Assembly: GCA_034437515.1 (NCBI GenBank)
Contig: DAOTTX010000013.1
Span: forward strand, 1 to 28,777
Reading direction: 5' to 3'
Source: DAOTTX01 sp034437515
GTDB lineage: Bacteria > Chloroflexota > Anaerolineae > Aggregatilineales > Phototrophicaceae
DNA length: 28,777 nucleotides
The position numbers and the translations under genes are program-made. Below are positions 14,554 through 22,446 of this stretch, piece after piece. Each line of letters opens with the position of its first letter. Positions within the stretch are counted from its first letter, which is position 1. The notes beneath the pieces were generated by a model. The model did no database searches and was not told the DNA's origin. It worked only from the letters and a program-made list of their open reading frames with translations.

Positions 14554-16029
14554 ATGGCAATGGAACTCAAGATCAACCGGGATGATAACCGTCCTCTGTA
14601 TCATCAGATCGCCGCGCAGATCCGTAACCAGATTAGCACCGGCCAATTACCACCGGGCACGCGCCTACCCCCGATACGCGAAATCTCCAAATTGCTGGGG
14701 GTAAACCGCATCACCGCGCACAGTGCATATACCGAACTTCAGGCCGATGGTTGGATCGAGTCCACCGTCGGACGTGGGACGTTCGTCCATGCCCATGCAC
14801 GTCCGCTTGCCGCGCTGGAATCTGTCGGGGAGCAGGCCGGTGCCGATGGTGTGCTGCGCGATATTTACCCCATGCGGCAGATCCCTACACTACGGTCACT
14901 CGCTTACGCCGAACCAGATGTGGGCATGGCCCCGGTCGATGAATTCTGGGGGGCACTTTCCATCGCTCGGCGGGATGCCGACTCGATGATTATGTATGAT
15001 TCGCCATGCGGGGACTCGTCGCTGCGAGTGCAGCTTGTGCAGGTCTGCCTGGAACGTGGTTTGATGACCATGCCGGACGACATCATCGTGACATCTGGTG
15101 CGATGCAGGCAATCTCATTGGCGGTGCGTACCATCACCTCCCCCGGTGATTATGTCCTGGTCGAGGAACCGACCTATTTGGGCATGGTGCATATGATGAA
15201 GATGCACGGCCTCAACCCGATCCCGATCACCTGGGATGACGAAGGCCCACGTCTTGACCAGATCGAACGGGCGCTGCGCACCAAGCAACCGCGCTTTTTC
15301 TACACGGTCGCTACGTTCAACAACCCGACCGGGAAAAACATCACACCCGCTCGGCGTGAGGCGCTGCTGCGGCTGGCGAAGCGATACAGCCTCTACATTA
15401 TCGAGGACGATGTGTACGGTATGATCTCCGCTGAGGGCGCACCGCCGCCACCGCTGAAGGCCGCCGACTCGAACGAATTGGTGATCTACATCAGCGGGGC
15501 GTCTAAGGTGTTGATGCCGGGGCTACGTATCGGCTGGATGATCGCACCGCGCCACCTCAACCGGCTGATCTTGTCTCACCGGCGAGCCGCTGACCTGTAC
15601 GGGCCGCCGTTCATCCAACGGGCGCTGGCGGTTTACATCAGAAACGGACAGCTTAAGGCGCACACCCGGCGGATGCTACCCATCTACCGGGAACGGCGCG
15701 ACGCACTGCTGCGCAGCCTTGCCCACCACATGCCGCCCGGTGTTGATTGGACGATACCATGCGGGGGCTTTTCCCTGTGGGTGACGCTGCCACAACCTAA
15801 CATGCGGATGCTTTACCGTGCCGCGCTGGAGCAGGGGATCGCCTTTACCCCTGGGGATGCCTTTATGATCCGCAGTGGTGACCGGCATCTACGCCTGTGT
15901 TATAGCTGCCAGTGCCCCGACGACATCGAGGATATTGTCGCCATTCTGGGCAGGTTGATCCGCCGTGTGAACCGTAACCAAAACCAATCTGATGATAACC
16001 AGACGACGCTTTACACGTCGCTGGTATAA
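14554..16029 (+). CDS. MocR-type GntR regulator with aminotransferase domain
   Basis: A 491-residue transcription factor of the GntR/MocR class. Residues 10-80 are a GntR winged helix (RPLYHQIAAQIRNQISTGQLPPGTRLPPIREISKLLGVNRITAHSAYTEL ... GRGTFV). Residues about 110-475 are a fold-type-I aminotransferase-like domain that binds pyridoxal phosphate. The landmarks are TSGAMQAIS, NNPTGKNI, IIEDDVYG and the PLP lysine Lys318 in SGASKVLMPGLRIGW. Members regulate PLP, GABA, taurine or amino-acid metabolism; the target here is unknown because no metabolic gene is adjacent. I start at 14554: AAGGAG (14542-14547) precedes it by 6 bases and the domain begins at once. The next gene follows after 22 bases, so they likely share a transcript. 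Confidence 0.92.
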   Translation: MAMELKINRDDNRPLYHQIAAQIRNQISTGQLPPGTRLPPIREISKLLGVNRITAHSAYTELQADGWIESTVGRGTFVHAHARPLAALESVGEQAGADGVLRDIYPMRQIPTLRSLAYAEPDVGMAPVDEFWGALSIARRDADSMIMYDSPCGDSSLRVQLVQVCLERGLMTMPDDIIVTSGAMQAISLAVRTITSPGDYVLVEEPTYLGMVHMMKMHGLNPIPITWDDEGPRLDQIERALRTKQPRFFYTVATFNNPTGKNITPARREALLRLAKRYSLYIIEDDVYGMISAEGAPPPPLKAADSNELVIYISGASKVLMPGLRIGWMIAPRHLNRLILSHRRAADLYGPPFIQRALAVYIRNGQLKAHTRRMLPIYRERRDALLRSLAHHMPPGVDWTIPCGGFSLWVTLPQPNMRMLYRAALEQGIAFTPGDAFMIRSGDRHLRLCYSCQCPDDIEDIVAILGRLIRRVNRNQNQSDDNQTTLYTSLV

Positions 16030-16051
16030 GATCGAAAGAGGGCAACCACAA

Positions 16052-16402
16052 ATGACCATGAACAAGCGTGTCCTGCTCATCGGACAGACCAACGGCGACC
16101 GGCAACCCCATGCACCGCATTGGGAACTACATATCGCTGCTAACCTCACCGATGCACTCGGAATCTATGTGTTCCATTTCCCCAATGTCATCGTCATTGA
16201 CGGGACGGTGCCGTTCGCGCCGGATGCGCTGCTGCATCTGCTCTCCGTCGAAGCCGCGCCGATCATCCTGCTGACGGACAAACCGCACTGCTGGCAACTC
16301 CCCGACGATGACGCGGTGATCGTGCTTGACCCGGCGACGGACGCGGCGGCGTTGGTGCAACGCATCCACCACCTGACCGCGCCGCGCATCGCACAGAGGT
16401 AA
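16052..16402 (+). CDS. Degenerate receiver-domain (pseudo-response-regulator) protein
   Basis: A 116-residue stand-alone domain with the alternating strand/helix pattern of a CheY-like receiver: RVLLIG, VIVIDG, PIILLTD and AVIVLDP as strands, helices between, and TDAAALVQRIHHL as the last helix. It keeps an Asp where the phospho-acceptor lies (Asp50) and the switch Thr (Thr75). It lacks the acidic pair after the first strand (GQTNGD instead) and the conserved Lys after the fifth strand (Asp-Pro there), so ordinary Mg-dependent phosphorylation is doubtful. The ATG has AGAGG about 9-10 bases upstream. It lies 22 bases after the MocR gene, suggesting it modulates or works with that regulator. 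The fold call is by pattern only. Confidence 0.55.
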   Translation: MTMNKRVLLIGQTNGDRQPHAPHWELHIAANLTDALGIYVFHFPNVIVIDGTVPFAPDALLHLLSVEAAPIILLTDKPHCWQLPDDDAVIVLDPATDAAALVQRIHHLTAPRIAQR

Positions 16403-16414
16403 CACCTGGGATGT

Positions 16415-16450
16415 ATGGGGGCATTTCAATTGCGTGCGTTTTGCCCCCAT
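16415..16450 (+). terminator. Hairpin after the MocR/receiver unit
   Basis: ATGGGGGCA (16415-16423) pairs perfectly with TGCCCCCAT (16442-16450), a 9-bp GC-rich stem with an 18-base loop, 12 bases after the stop codon. No T-run follows, so termination is probable from position but not certain. Confidence 0.5.
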
Positions 16451-16556
16451 CGTCCTGAATTCGCTTCCCGCACAGGGAGATGCTGCCGCAGGGTGAAGCG
16501 GATTGAAATTTTGCAGCGCTTGCCATAGTTCCCGTATCCGCAGCAGTCACGAAACC

Positions 16557-16565
16557 TGTTATAAT
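16557..16565 (+). promoter_or_regulatory. Extended -10 promoter, probably leaderless transcript
   Basis: TGT-TATAAT (16557-16565) is a perfect extended -10 (TGnTATAAT). The ATG of the downstream glycosyltransferase starts only 7 bases later (16573), where transcription itself would be expected to begin. No Shine-Dalgarno sequence fits in the gap (CCCCCGC). No -35 is visible at 16-18 bp, in keeping with an extended -10. Confidence 0.6.
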
Positions 16566-16572
16566 CCCCCGC

Positions 16573-17706
16573 ATGATAAACATTGGCTTGAACGTTCATC
16601 TGCTCTCCAAGAAGCGCGGCTATCGCACTACCGGGATACACGGCTACATCTATAATCTGCTGGCACACCTGCCCGCCGTGTCGCCGCCGGAATGGGATTA
16701 CACGGCGATGGTCGGCGCGGATAGCCCGCATAAATTCGATGACATCACCATGCAGCCCAGCCGCTTCGACACCGAAGCCCCGGTAAAGCGCATCCTGTGG
16801 GAGCAAGTCGCGCAGCCCTGGCAGTTGCGCCGCTTTGAGCTGTACCACGCGCAGGCGTTCGTCTCGCCCGTGCTGTTGACCGCGCCCAGCGTGGTCACGG
16901 TATACGACCTGAGCTTTGTCCATTACCCGCAGGTACTCTCGACCGCACGGCGCTTGTACCTACGGTTGTTCACCGCGTTGAGCTGTCACCGCGCCAAACG
17001 TGTGATCGCGATCTCACGCAGCACCGCCGCCGATGTTCACCGTACTTTTGGCATCCCAGCGGAAAAGATCGACGTGGCCTACGGTGGCTACGACACGACC
17101 TCTCACGTTCCACTGCCCACCGATGAAATAGAGGACTTTCGGCGGCGCAAGGGCTTACCGGCGCGCTTCTGGTTGTTCGTCGGCACACTGGAACCGCGTA
17201 AAAATCTACCCACACTGCTGGATGCCTACGCCCAACTGCCTGACTCCGAGCGGTTGCCGCTGGTGTTCGGGGGTGGCAAGGGCTGGTTGTACGATGCTAT
17301 ATTCGAGCGTATCGAGCGCCACCAACTCGAAGACCACGTTCACCTGGCGGGGTTTCTCCCTGCCGAAGAGTTGCCGCTCTGGTACAATAGCGCGGAAGTT
17401 CTGCTGCATCCGGCGGTGTTTGAAGGCTTCGGCCTGACCGTCTTAGAAGCGATGGCCTGTGGCACCCCGGTCGTTGTCTCGGATGCGTCGTCGCTGCCGG
17501 AAGTCGCCGGGGAAAGTGGCCTGCTCGTGCCGCCGCGCGACGTCGAGGCATGGACGGCGACCTTGCGGCGCATCCGGCATGATGCCAGTTGGCGAGCAGA
17601 GGCCAGCGCACGCGGTCTGGAGGCAGCGGCTCAGTTCACCTGGGAAGCGACCGCCGCGCAGACCGTCGCCTGTTACCGGCAGGCACTCAAACAGAGAAAA
17701 TCTTAG
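16573..17706 (+). CDS. GT4-family glycosyltransferase
   Basis: A 377-residue cytoplasmic GT-B enzyme of family GT4 (mannosyl-/rhamnosyltransferase-like). Landmarks are VVTVYDLSFVHYP (107-119), VIAISRSTAADV (144-155), WLFVGTLEPRKNLPTLLDAY (200-219), LVFGGGKGW and the E-x7-E signature EGFGLTVLE (Glu284, Glu292), followed by AMACGTPVVVSD. Length is usual. The start ATG directly follows an extended -10 and is probably leaderless. The polyprenyl-phosphate sugar transferase gene begins 27 bases after the stop, so the pair likely builds a lipid-linked glycan: the downstream enzyme primes and this one extends (inference). It has about the same size and layout as the GT4 at 7185. Confidence 0.9.
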   Translation: MINIGLNVHLLSKKRGYRTTGIHGYIYNLLAHLPAVSPPEWDYTAMVGADSPHKFDDITMQPSRFDTEAPVKRILWEQVAQPWQLRRFELYHAQAFVSPVLLTAPSVVTVYDLSFVHYPQVLSTARRLYLRLFTALSCHRAKRVIAISRSTAADVHRTFGIPAEKIDVAYGGYDTTSHVPLPTDEIEDFRRRKGLPARFWLFVGTLEPRKNLPTLLDAYAQLPDSERLPLVFGGGKGWLYDAIFERIERHQLEDHVHLAGFLPAEELPLWYNSAEVLLHPAVFEGFGLTVLEAMACGTPVVVSDASSLPEVAGESGLLVPPRDVEAWTATLRRIRHDASWRAEASARGLEAAAQFTWEATAAQTVACYRQALKQRKS

Positions 17707-17733
17707 AATGTAATTGGGGCATAGCACCCGTTT

Positions 17734-19230
17734 ATGGATTTACAGCGTGAATCAATCACCCGTGCGAACAAGCAGCGTACCGATATACAAAGCACTAACT
17801 TACGGGCGAACTCCCCCTTTGAAGCGCGATGGTTGATGCCGTTCGTGGATGTCGTGCTGGCGTTCGCGGCCTTTGGGCTGGCGTATTACGTGCGTTACGA
17901 CCTGCAATTTCTACGCCCGGTTTATGAGAATAACGTCGCGCAGTTCAACCCTTACATTCCGTATGTGTTCGTTTTTTCGGCCTGGCTGCTGATTAATTAT
18001 CGCGGGGCGGGGTTGTATCGCAACATTCGCGGGCGTTCCTGGCTGGCGGAGGTCGGGATCGTGATCAACGGTGCGGCGAACGCCACGTTGATCACGATGG
18101 CGCTAAGTTTTTTGTTCCAGCCAGCCGTTTTCAGCCGCTTGATGCTGGTCTACGTCGCCGGGTTTACCGTGCTGCTGCTGGCGATCACCCGTGTGCTACG
18201 ACGGATGATGCGGGCGCATCTGCGCACCAGAGGTATCGGCGTGCAGCGTGTGCTACTGGTCGGCGCGGGGGATGTGGGGCAGGCCGTCTTGCGGATTATG
18301 CTGGCGCGTAAGGAACTGGGCTATTACCCGGTCGGCTATGTGGATGACGACCCCAACCTGGGCAAAACCGACATCGGGCGTGTGCGCGGCCTGGGTGACA
18401 TCACCAAGATGAAAGATGTTATCCGCAAGCAGAACGTCAACATGGTGGTGATTACACTCAAATGGGCCGAACACGAACGGATCGTGAAGCTCGTCCGCGC
18501 CTGCCGCAAATTAGATGTTGAGGTGCGCGTGGTGCCGGATGTGTTCCAGCTTAATATGAAGCAGGTGCAGGTCGAAAATCTGGACGGTATCCCCTTATTG
18601 GGGGTGAACAGTCTGGTCGAGTTCCAACAGTCAAACCGGCTACTCAAGCGGTTGATGGATTTGACCCTCATCACGTTGTTGCTGCCATTGTGGTTGCCGT
18701 TGTTCGCGCTGACCGCGCTGGCGATCCGGCTAGAAAGCAAGGGGCCGGTCTTCTACACGGCGCGGCGCATCGGGGAAAAAGGCCGTCCATTCGGTATGAT
18801 TAAGTTCCGTAGCATGGTGCCGGACGCCGACAAGCTGCGCCAGCACCTCATCGACACGCACGAACTCGACCCGCGCCACCCTAAAATCCCCGATGACCCA
18901 CGTATCACCCGCGTCGGGCATTTCATCCGGCGCACCAGCCTGGACGAACTCCCCAATCTCGTTAACGTCATCCGAGGGGAGATGAGTCTGGTCGGGCCAC
19001 GCCCGCCTACGCCGGATGAGGTCACACTTTACGAGACGTGGCACCGGCAGCGGTTACAGATTATGCCCGGCATCAGCGGCCTATGGCAGATCAGTGGGCG
19101 CAGTGATGTGCCTTTCGAGGAGATGTGCCTGCTCGACATTTACTATATCGAGAATTGGTCGCTCATACTGGATATTCAGATTTTACTGATGACACCAGGG
19201 CGCGTGCTGATGCGGTCGGGTGCGTATTAG
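17734..19230 (+). CDS. Polyprenyl-phosphate sugar-1-phosphate transferase (WbaP/WcaJ type)
   Basis: A 498-residue inner-membrane enzyme that starts glycan assembly by moving a sugar-1-phosphate from a UDP-sugar to undecaprenyl phosphate. Four hydrophobic helices lie in residues 34-152, then a Rossmann-like CoA-binding domain with GAGDVGQAVL (177-186), then the membrane re-entrant helix and the catalytic domain (about 300-498). Key residues are visible: KRLMDL (305-310), KFRSM (357-361), the catalytic Asp-Glu pair in TSLDELPN (Asp404, Glu405), GEMSLVGPRPP (415-425) and PGISGLWQISGRS. All parts of the exopolysaccharide glycosylphosphotransferase family are present at normal length. It has no strong ribosome site and probably depends on read-through from the GT4 gene 27 bases upstream. 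Confidence 0.93.
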   Translation: MDLQRESITRANKQRTDIQSTNLRANSPFEARWLMPFVDVVLAFAAFGLAYYVRYDLQFLRPVYENNVAQFNPYIPYVFVFSAWLLINYRGAGLYRNIRGRSWLAEVGIVINGAANATLITMALSFLFQPAVFSRLMLVYVAGFTVLLLAITRVLRRMMRAHLRTRGIGVQRVLLVGAGDVGQAVLRIMLARKELGYYPVGYVDDDPNLGKTDIGRVRGLGDITKMKDVIRKQNVNMVVITLKWAEHERIVKLVRACRKLDVEVRVVPDVFQLNMKQVQVENLDGIPLLGVNSLVEFQQSNRLLKRLMDLTLITLLLPLWLPLFALTALAIRLESKGPVFYTARRIGEKGRPFGMIKFRSMVPDADKLRQHLIDTHELDPRHPKIPDDPRITRVGHFIRRTSLDELPNLVNVIRGEMSLVGPRPPTPDEVTLYETWHRQRLQIMPGISGLWQISGRSDVPFEEMCLLDIYYIENWSLILDIQILLMTPGRVLMRSGAY

Positions 19231-19295
19231 CTGGTTCTACCCGACGGGCGCAAAGAATCGCGCAAGCACAAGCTGAGTTTGCATGGTCGCTTTTG

Positions 19296-19412
19296 CCCCT
19301 CACCCCCGTCTCGCTGTGCGCGCCGCAATGCCGCCGAAGGCGACGCGAACCAACCGATCTCTACCCTTGTCGGAAAGAGACAGACTGACCGCAGGTCAGA
19401 CAGGGTGAGGGG
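19296..19412. repeat. Palindromic interspersed element (copy 3)
   Basis: A 117-bp segment with perfect 10-bp inverted ends, CCCCTCACCC (19296-19305) and GGGTGAGGGG (19403-19412). Near its right end a perfect hairpin sits at 19385-19399 (CTGACC-GCA-GGTCAG), whose sequence also occurs inverted in the 226-bp element at 12158-12170. Its ends resemble those of the element at 225-332. It fills the gap between two convergent genes and may also act as a two-way transcription stop. Nothing coding is seen in 19231-19519. Confidence 0.6.
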
Positions 19413-19519
19413 ACGAAGCCTGCCTTCTTATCCTGTCCATCTACTCACGCAGAAGTGTGACAGGTCGCACAACGGATTGTGTTATACGACTGTTTATTCA
19501 AAGATCAATAACAAACGAT

Positions 19520-21166
19520 CTACCGCAGCCGCACCACGCACCGATCCCCAGCGCACAGCGTAGAACGCCCGTCCGCGTCGGTGACGGTGAAGGCATCGCG
19601 CCAGAAGGCCGCCTCGCCCGTATCCAACCAGTAGGCGACCTGTTCTTCACAGGCGACCGGTCGCGGTTGGATGACATCGGCGTGATACAGCGCGACACAG
19701 CTTTCCGGCGGCAGCGAGTCGAGTCCCCACAGATCACCGGGGGTAGATTTACCCAGCATCAGGCCGGTCAACGGAAAGGGAATGCGCGTCATGTTGACGA
19801 GGTGCAGGCTGTCCTCATCGTAGAGCAGCAGCAGGCTCTGCTTGCCACCCTTGAGCGGTTGCACCAGCGGCAGCAACCAATCCGCCGTGAAGATGTCTTC
19901 GCGTTGTTGCCCCAGGTCAACACTTGGATCCACCAGGAGTTGCGGCGCACGGTTGTTGAGCGAGGCCAGCACCGACGCCCGCACCTCGACACCATCGCCG
20001 CCGTGCTGGTCACGCAGATAATGGGCGAATTGCAGCAGCATCTCCGGGCGGTCACTCATCTGGCTGATCTGCCGGGGGCGCAGATAATCCGATAGCATGA
20101 CCTCCTGGGTGGTCGCGTCGGTGGTGACGAAAAATCGAGCGTCGGCGGCTTTGTCTCGTAAGCGCATGTGCCACGCGAACTTATGCCCCTCCTCCGTCCA
20201 ACTGACGTTGCCGGGATAGAAGAAGTGGCGCAGCGGGAACAGCACTTGAAATACGAAATAGGCACCCAACACCCCCAGGATGAGCCGCTGTGTGCTTGGT
20301 GGTGTCGCGGTCATCTCCGGCAGGGCGAGGCGAGTGCCGAGCGCATCACGGACGGCGGCGAACCATTCCCAGGGCAGGAAGATCAACGTCGCCGCGATGG
20401 AGAAATACGGGAAGATGCCGATGCCGAACAACTGTGAATTGCTCAGATGAAAGGTGATCGCCAGTGCCAATGCAAACAGGCGCGTCCGCCGCCACAAAAT
20501 CAACGGCACCACCAGCAGATCGAGCAGCAGACCGCCGTAGCTGAACAGATAGACCAGCGGCTCCTCGGTAAACCACTGTCCCAATATCGGGAAGTAGGTG
20601 CGCTCGCTCATCCACAGGCGCATCGGCTCACCGCGCAACCAATCCAGGTTCAGCTTGGCGATCCCGCCGCCGATGTAAGCCACCGCCATCTGACCGCGCA
20701 GCGTCCACAGCGTCCAGGCCGGGGCGACCCGTGTACGCATACCGGGGCGCAGCCACGCATCCACGCTGAGGGTGTGGTTTAACGGCAGGAAGATCATCAA
20801 AAAGCTAAACAGGCTGACGAGGTAGAAATGGTTGAGGTAGTGGGTTTGATCCAGCAAGAAAACATACGAAAAGGTGATGAAGAACAACGGCATCACCAGC
20901 CGGTAGAGGAAGCCGACCATGATGCAAGCTGACAGCACCGCGACCGCGTAGAACAGGTACACCGGGCCATCACCGGGGAGCGCGAGCACCCAACCGAAGC
21001 CAAAATATTTAAACATGAACGGCACATCGACGAAGTATTCATCGACCCAGCCGTATTCAAAATAGCGCCACACCTCCCACAGCATGATCCCGCCGAAGAC
21101 CACGCGGAAAAATGCGAGGACGGTGTTCTCTATGGGTTGAAAGAGTCGCTCTCGGATCCTGAACAT
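19520..21166 (-). CDS. Vitamin K-dependent gamma-carboxylase (VKGC/HTTM) homologue
   Basis: A 548-residue membrane protein of the HTTM/VKGC family. In animals this enzyme oxidises vitamin K hydroquinone and carboxylates glutamates of secreted proteins; bacterial members are mostly uncharacterised. About seven or more hydrophobic helices cover residues 15-310. Family signatures are NHFYL with His113, GGGIAKLNLDWLRGEPM with Lys171, FHLSNSQLFGIGIFPY with His240, and LRHFFYPGNVSWTEEGHKFAWHMRLRDK (312-339). By alignment these match human His160, Lys218 (the catalytic base) and His287. The C-terminal 200 residues should face outward. It starts inside the histidine kinase gene, with a 37-base overlap; the ribosome site AAAGG lies close upstream. 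Residues 9-25 (FQPIENTVLAFFRVVFG) are needed for the family, so the overlap is real. Confidence 0.9.
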   Translation of the reverse strand: MFRIRERLFQPIENTVLAFFRVVFGGIMLWEVWRYFEYGWVDEYFVDVPFMFKYFGFGWVLALPGDGPVYLFYAVAVLSACIMVGFLYRLVMPLFFITFSYVFLLDQTHYLNHFYLVSLFSFLMIFLPLNHTLSVDAWLRPGMRTRVAPAWTLWTLRGQMAVAYIGGGIAKLNLDWLRGEPMRLWMSERTYFPILGQWFTEEPLVYLFSYGGLLLDLLVVPLILWRRTRLFALALAITFHLSNSQLFGIGIFPYFSIAATLIFLPWEWFAAVRDALGTRLALPEMTATPPSTQRLILGVLGAYFVFQVLFPLRHFFYPGNVSWTEEGHKFAWHMRLRDKAADARFFVTTDATTQEVMLSDYLRPRQISQMSDRPEMLLQFAHYLRDQHGGDGVEVRASVLASLNNRAPQLLVDPSVDLGQQREDIFTADWLLPLVQPLKGGKQSLLLLYDEDSLHLVNMTRIPFPLTGLMLGKSTPGDLWGLDSLPPESCVALYHADVIQPRPVACEEQVAYWLDTGEAAFWRDAFTVTDADGRSTLCAGDRCVVRLR

Positions 21167-22446
21167 ATCACCTTTGTGGCTGGCAGCACAAACCAGAACG
21201 TACTGCCTTTGCCGTAAACACTCTCCACGCCGACCTGACCGCCCAGATTATTCATGATGCGACGCACGATGGAAAGCCCTAATCCGAGGCCGTCTTCGTG
21301 GGAGGTATCGACACGCGAGAACATCTCGAACAATTCGTGCTGGTCTTCTTCGGAGATGCCGACGCCGTTGTCTATCACCTCATAACGCACGCTGTCCTCT
21401 TGCCGGAAGCCGCGAATGCTGATCTGCGGGTTGGGTTGGTTGAGTCCCCGGTACTTGATGGCGTTGCTGATGAAGTTGGCGAAGACCTCTTCGACCCACT
21501 GCGCCTGCCCCATGATGGGCGGCAGCGGTTCTATGACCTCGACGGTGATGGCGTGCGCCTCCAACTTATGACGGAAGCGGTTGAGCGCGGCCTCGACCAC
21601 CGGGCCGACTTCGACCGGGACGGCACTTTCTTTCGTGTGGCGCAGTTTGGCAAGCATCAGCAAACGGTCGATCATCTGGTTCATCTGCACACCACTATCG
21701 CGGATCATGTCGAGGTAGTCGTGCCCACGCTGCGGCAGTTCGTCCGCAAAGCGCCGCATGAGCAAGTCAACACCCATCAACATCCCACTCAGCGGGGATT
21801 TTAAGTCATGCGCGATGGTATGACCGTAGGCGTCCAACTCTTTAACACGCAGGCTGAGTTCCTGCTGTGTGCGCTTAAGTTCCTGGAAGGTGTAGGCATT
21901 GCGCACCGCCGAAGAAAGCTGCAAAGACAGAATATAGCCGATGCGCATATCGTCCTGCGTGTAGTGGTTCGGCTCTGCACAGGCAAAGTTGATCGTCCCC
22001 AGCAAGAAATCATCCGCGACGAGGGGGATAACAAGCTGTGATTGATAATCTTTGAGAAAACCTGAGGGCGTGCCGTTATTAAAAAGTTGTGCCTGCTTGG
22101 TGTCAATGACGATGCCAAAGTTTTCCTGGCATAGCTCCGGTGGCAATTGGGCTTCTTCCGGCCCGAACAGCGTATTGAGATGCCATCCCTCGGTTTGATC
22201 GTCATAAAGATACATACTGCAATGATCGCAGTCGATCAGCCATTTTGCATACTGTGAAATCGTCATACAAATATTATCGAGATCAAGCACACCATTAATC
22301 GCAATGCCGATCTCATTCACAGCGACCAGCCGGCTAGAAATCGCGTCTGTTTCCGCCAGTAGATGACGCACCGCGCGTAAAAGCTGTGTGCGGCTGAGTG
22401 ACTCAAGATCAAGTGACATGTTCGTGTTTGATTGGGTTGTAACCAT
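21130..22446 (-). CDS. GAF-domain sensor histidine kinase
   Basis: A 438-residue soluble sensor kinase without membrane helices. A short coiled coil (about 20-45) leads into a GAF domain (about 45-185), with a C-D-H-C segment at 73-76 that might bind a metal, haem or redox signal. A second coiled coil (188-205) joins to a HisKA domain with phospho-acceptor His213 (GHTIAHDLKSPLSG). The ATPase domain has the N box NFISNAIKYR (Asn328), G1 DNGVGIS (359-365) and G2 DGLGLGLSIV (385-394). No response regulator is adjacent; the nearest receiver-like protein is the degenerate one at 16052. Its ATG overlaps the stop of the upstream CMD-like gene (TAATG), and its 3' end overlaps the gamma-carboxylase gene by 37 bases, so all three are probably co-translated. 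Confidence 0.92.
   Translation of the reverse strand: MVTTQSNTNMSLDLESLSRTQLLRAVRHLLAETDAISSRLVAVNEIGIAINGVLDLDNICMTISQYAKWLIDCDHCSMYLYDDQTEGWHLNTLFGPEEAQLPPELCQENFGIVIDTKQAQLFNNGTPSGFLKDYQSQLVIPLVADDFLLGTINFACAEPNHYTQDDMRIGYILSLQLSSAVRNAYTFQELKRTQQELSLRVKELDAYGHTIAHDLKSPLSGMLMGVDLLMRRFADELPQRGHDYLDMIRDSGVQMNQMIDRLLMLAKLRHTKESAVPVEVGPVVEAALNRFRHKLEAHAITVEVIEPLPPIMGQAQWVEEVFANFISNAIKYRGLNQPNPQISIRGFRQEDSVRYEVIDNGVGISEEDQHELFEMFSRVDTSHEDGLGLGLSIVRRIMNNLGGQVGVESVYGKGSTFWFVLPATKVICSGSESDSFNP

Noticed and set aside
19457..20095. 212-codon plus-strand frame
   Set aside because: Lies opposite the C-terminal part of the VKGC homologue, whose family motifs decide the coding strand.
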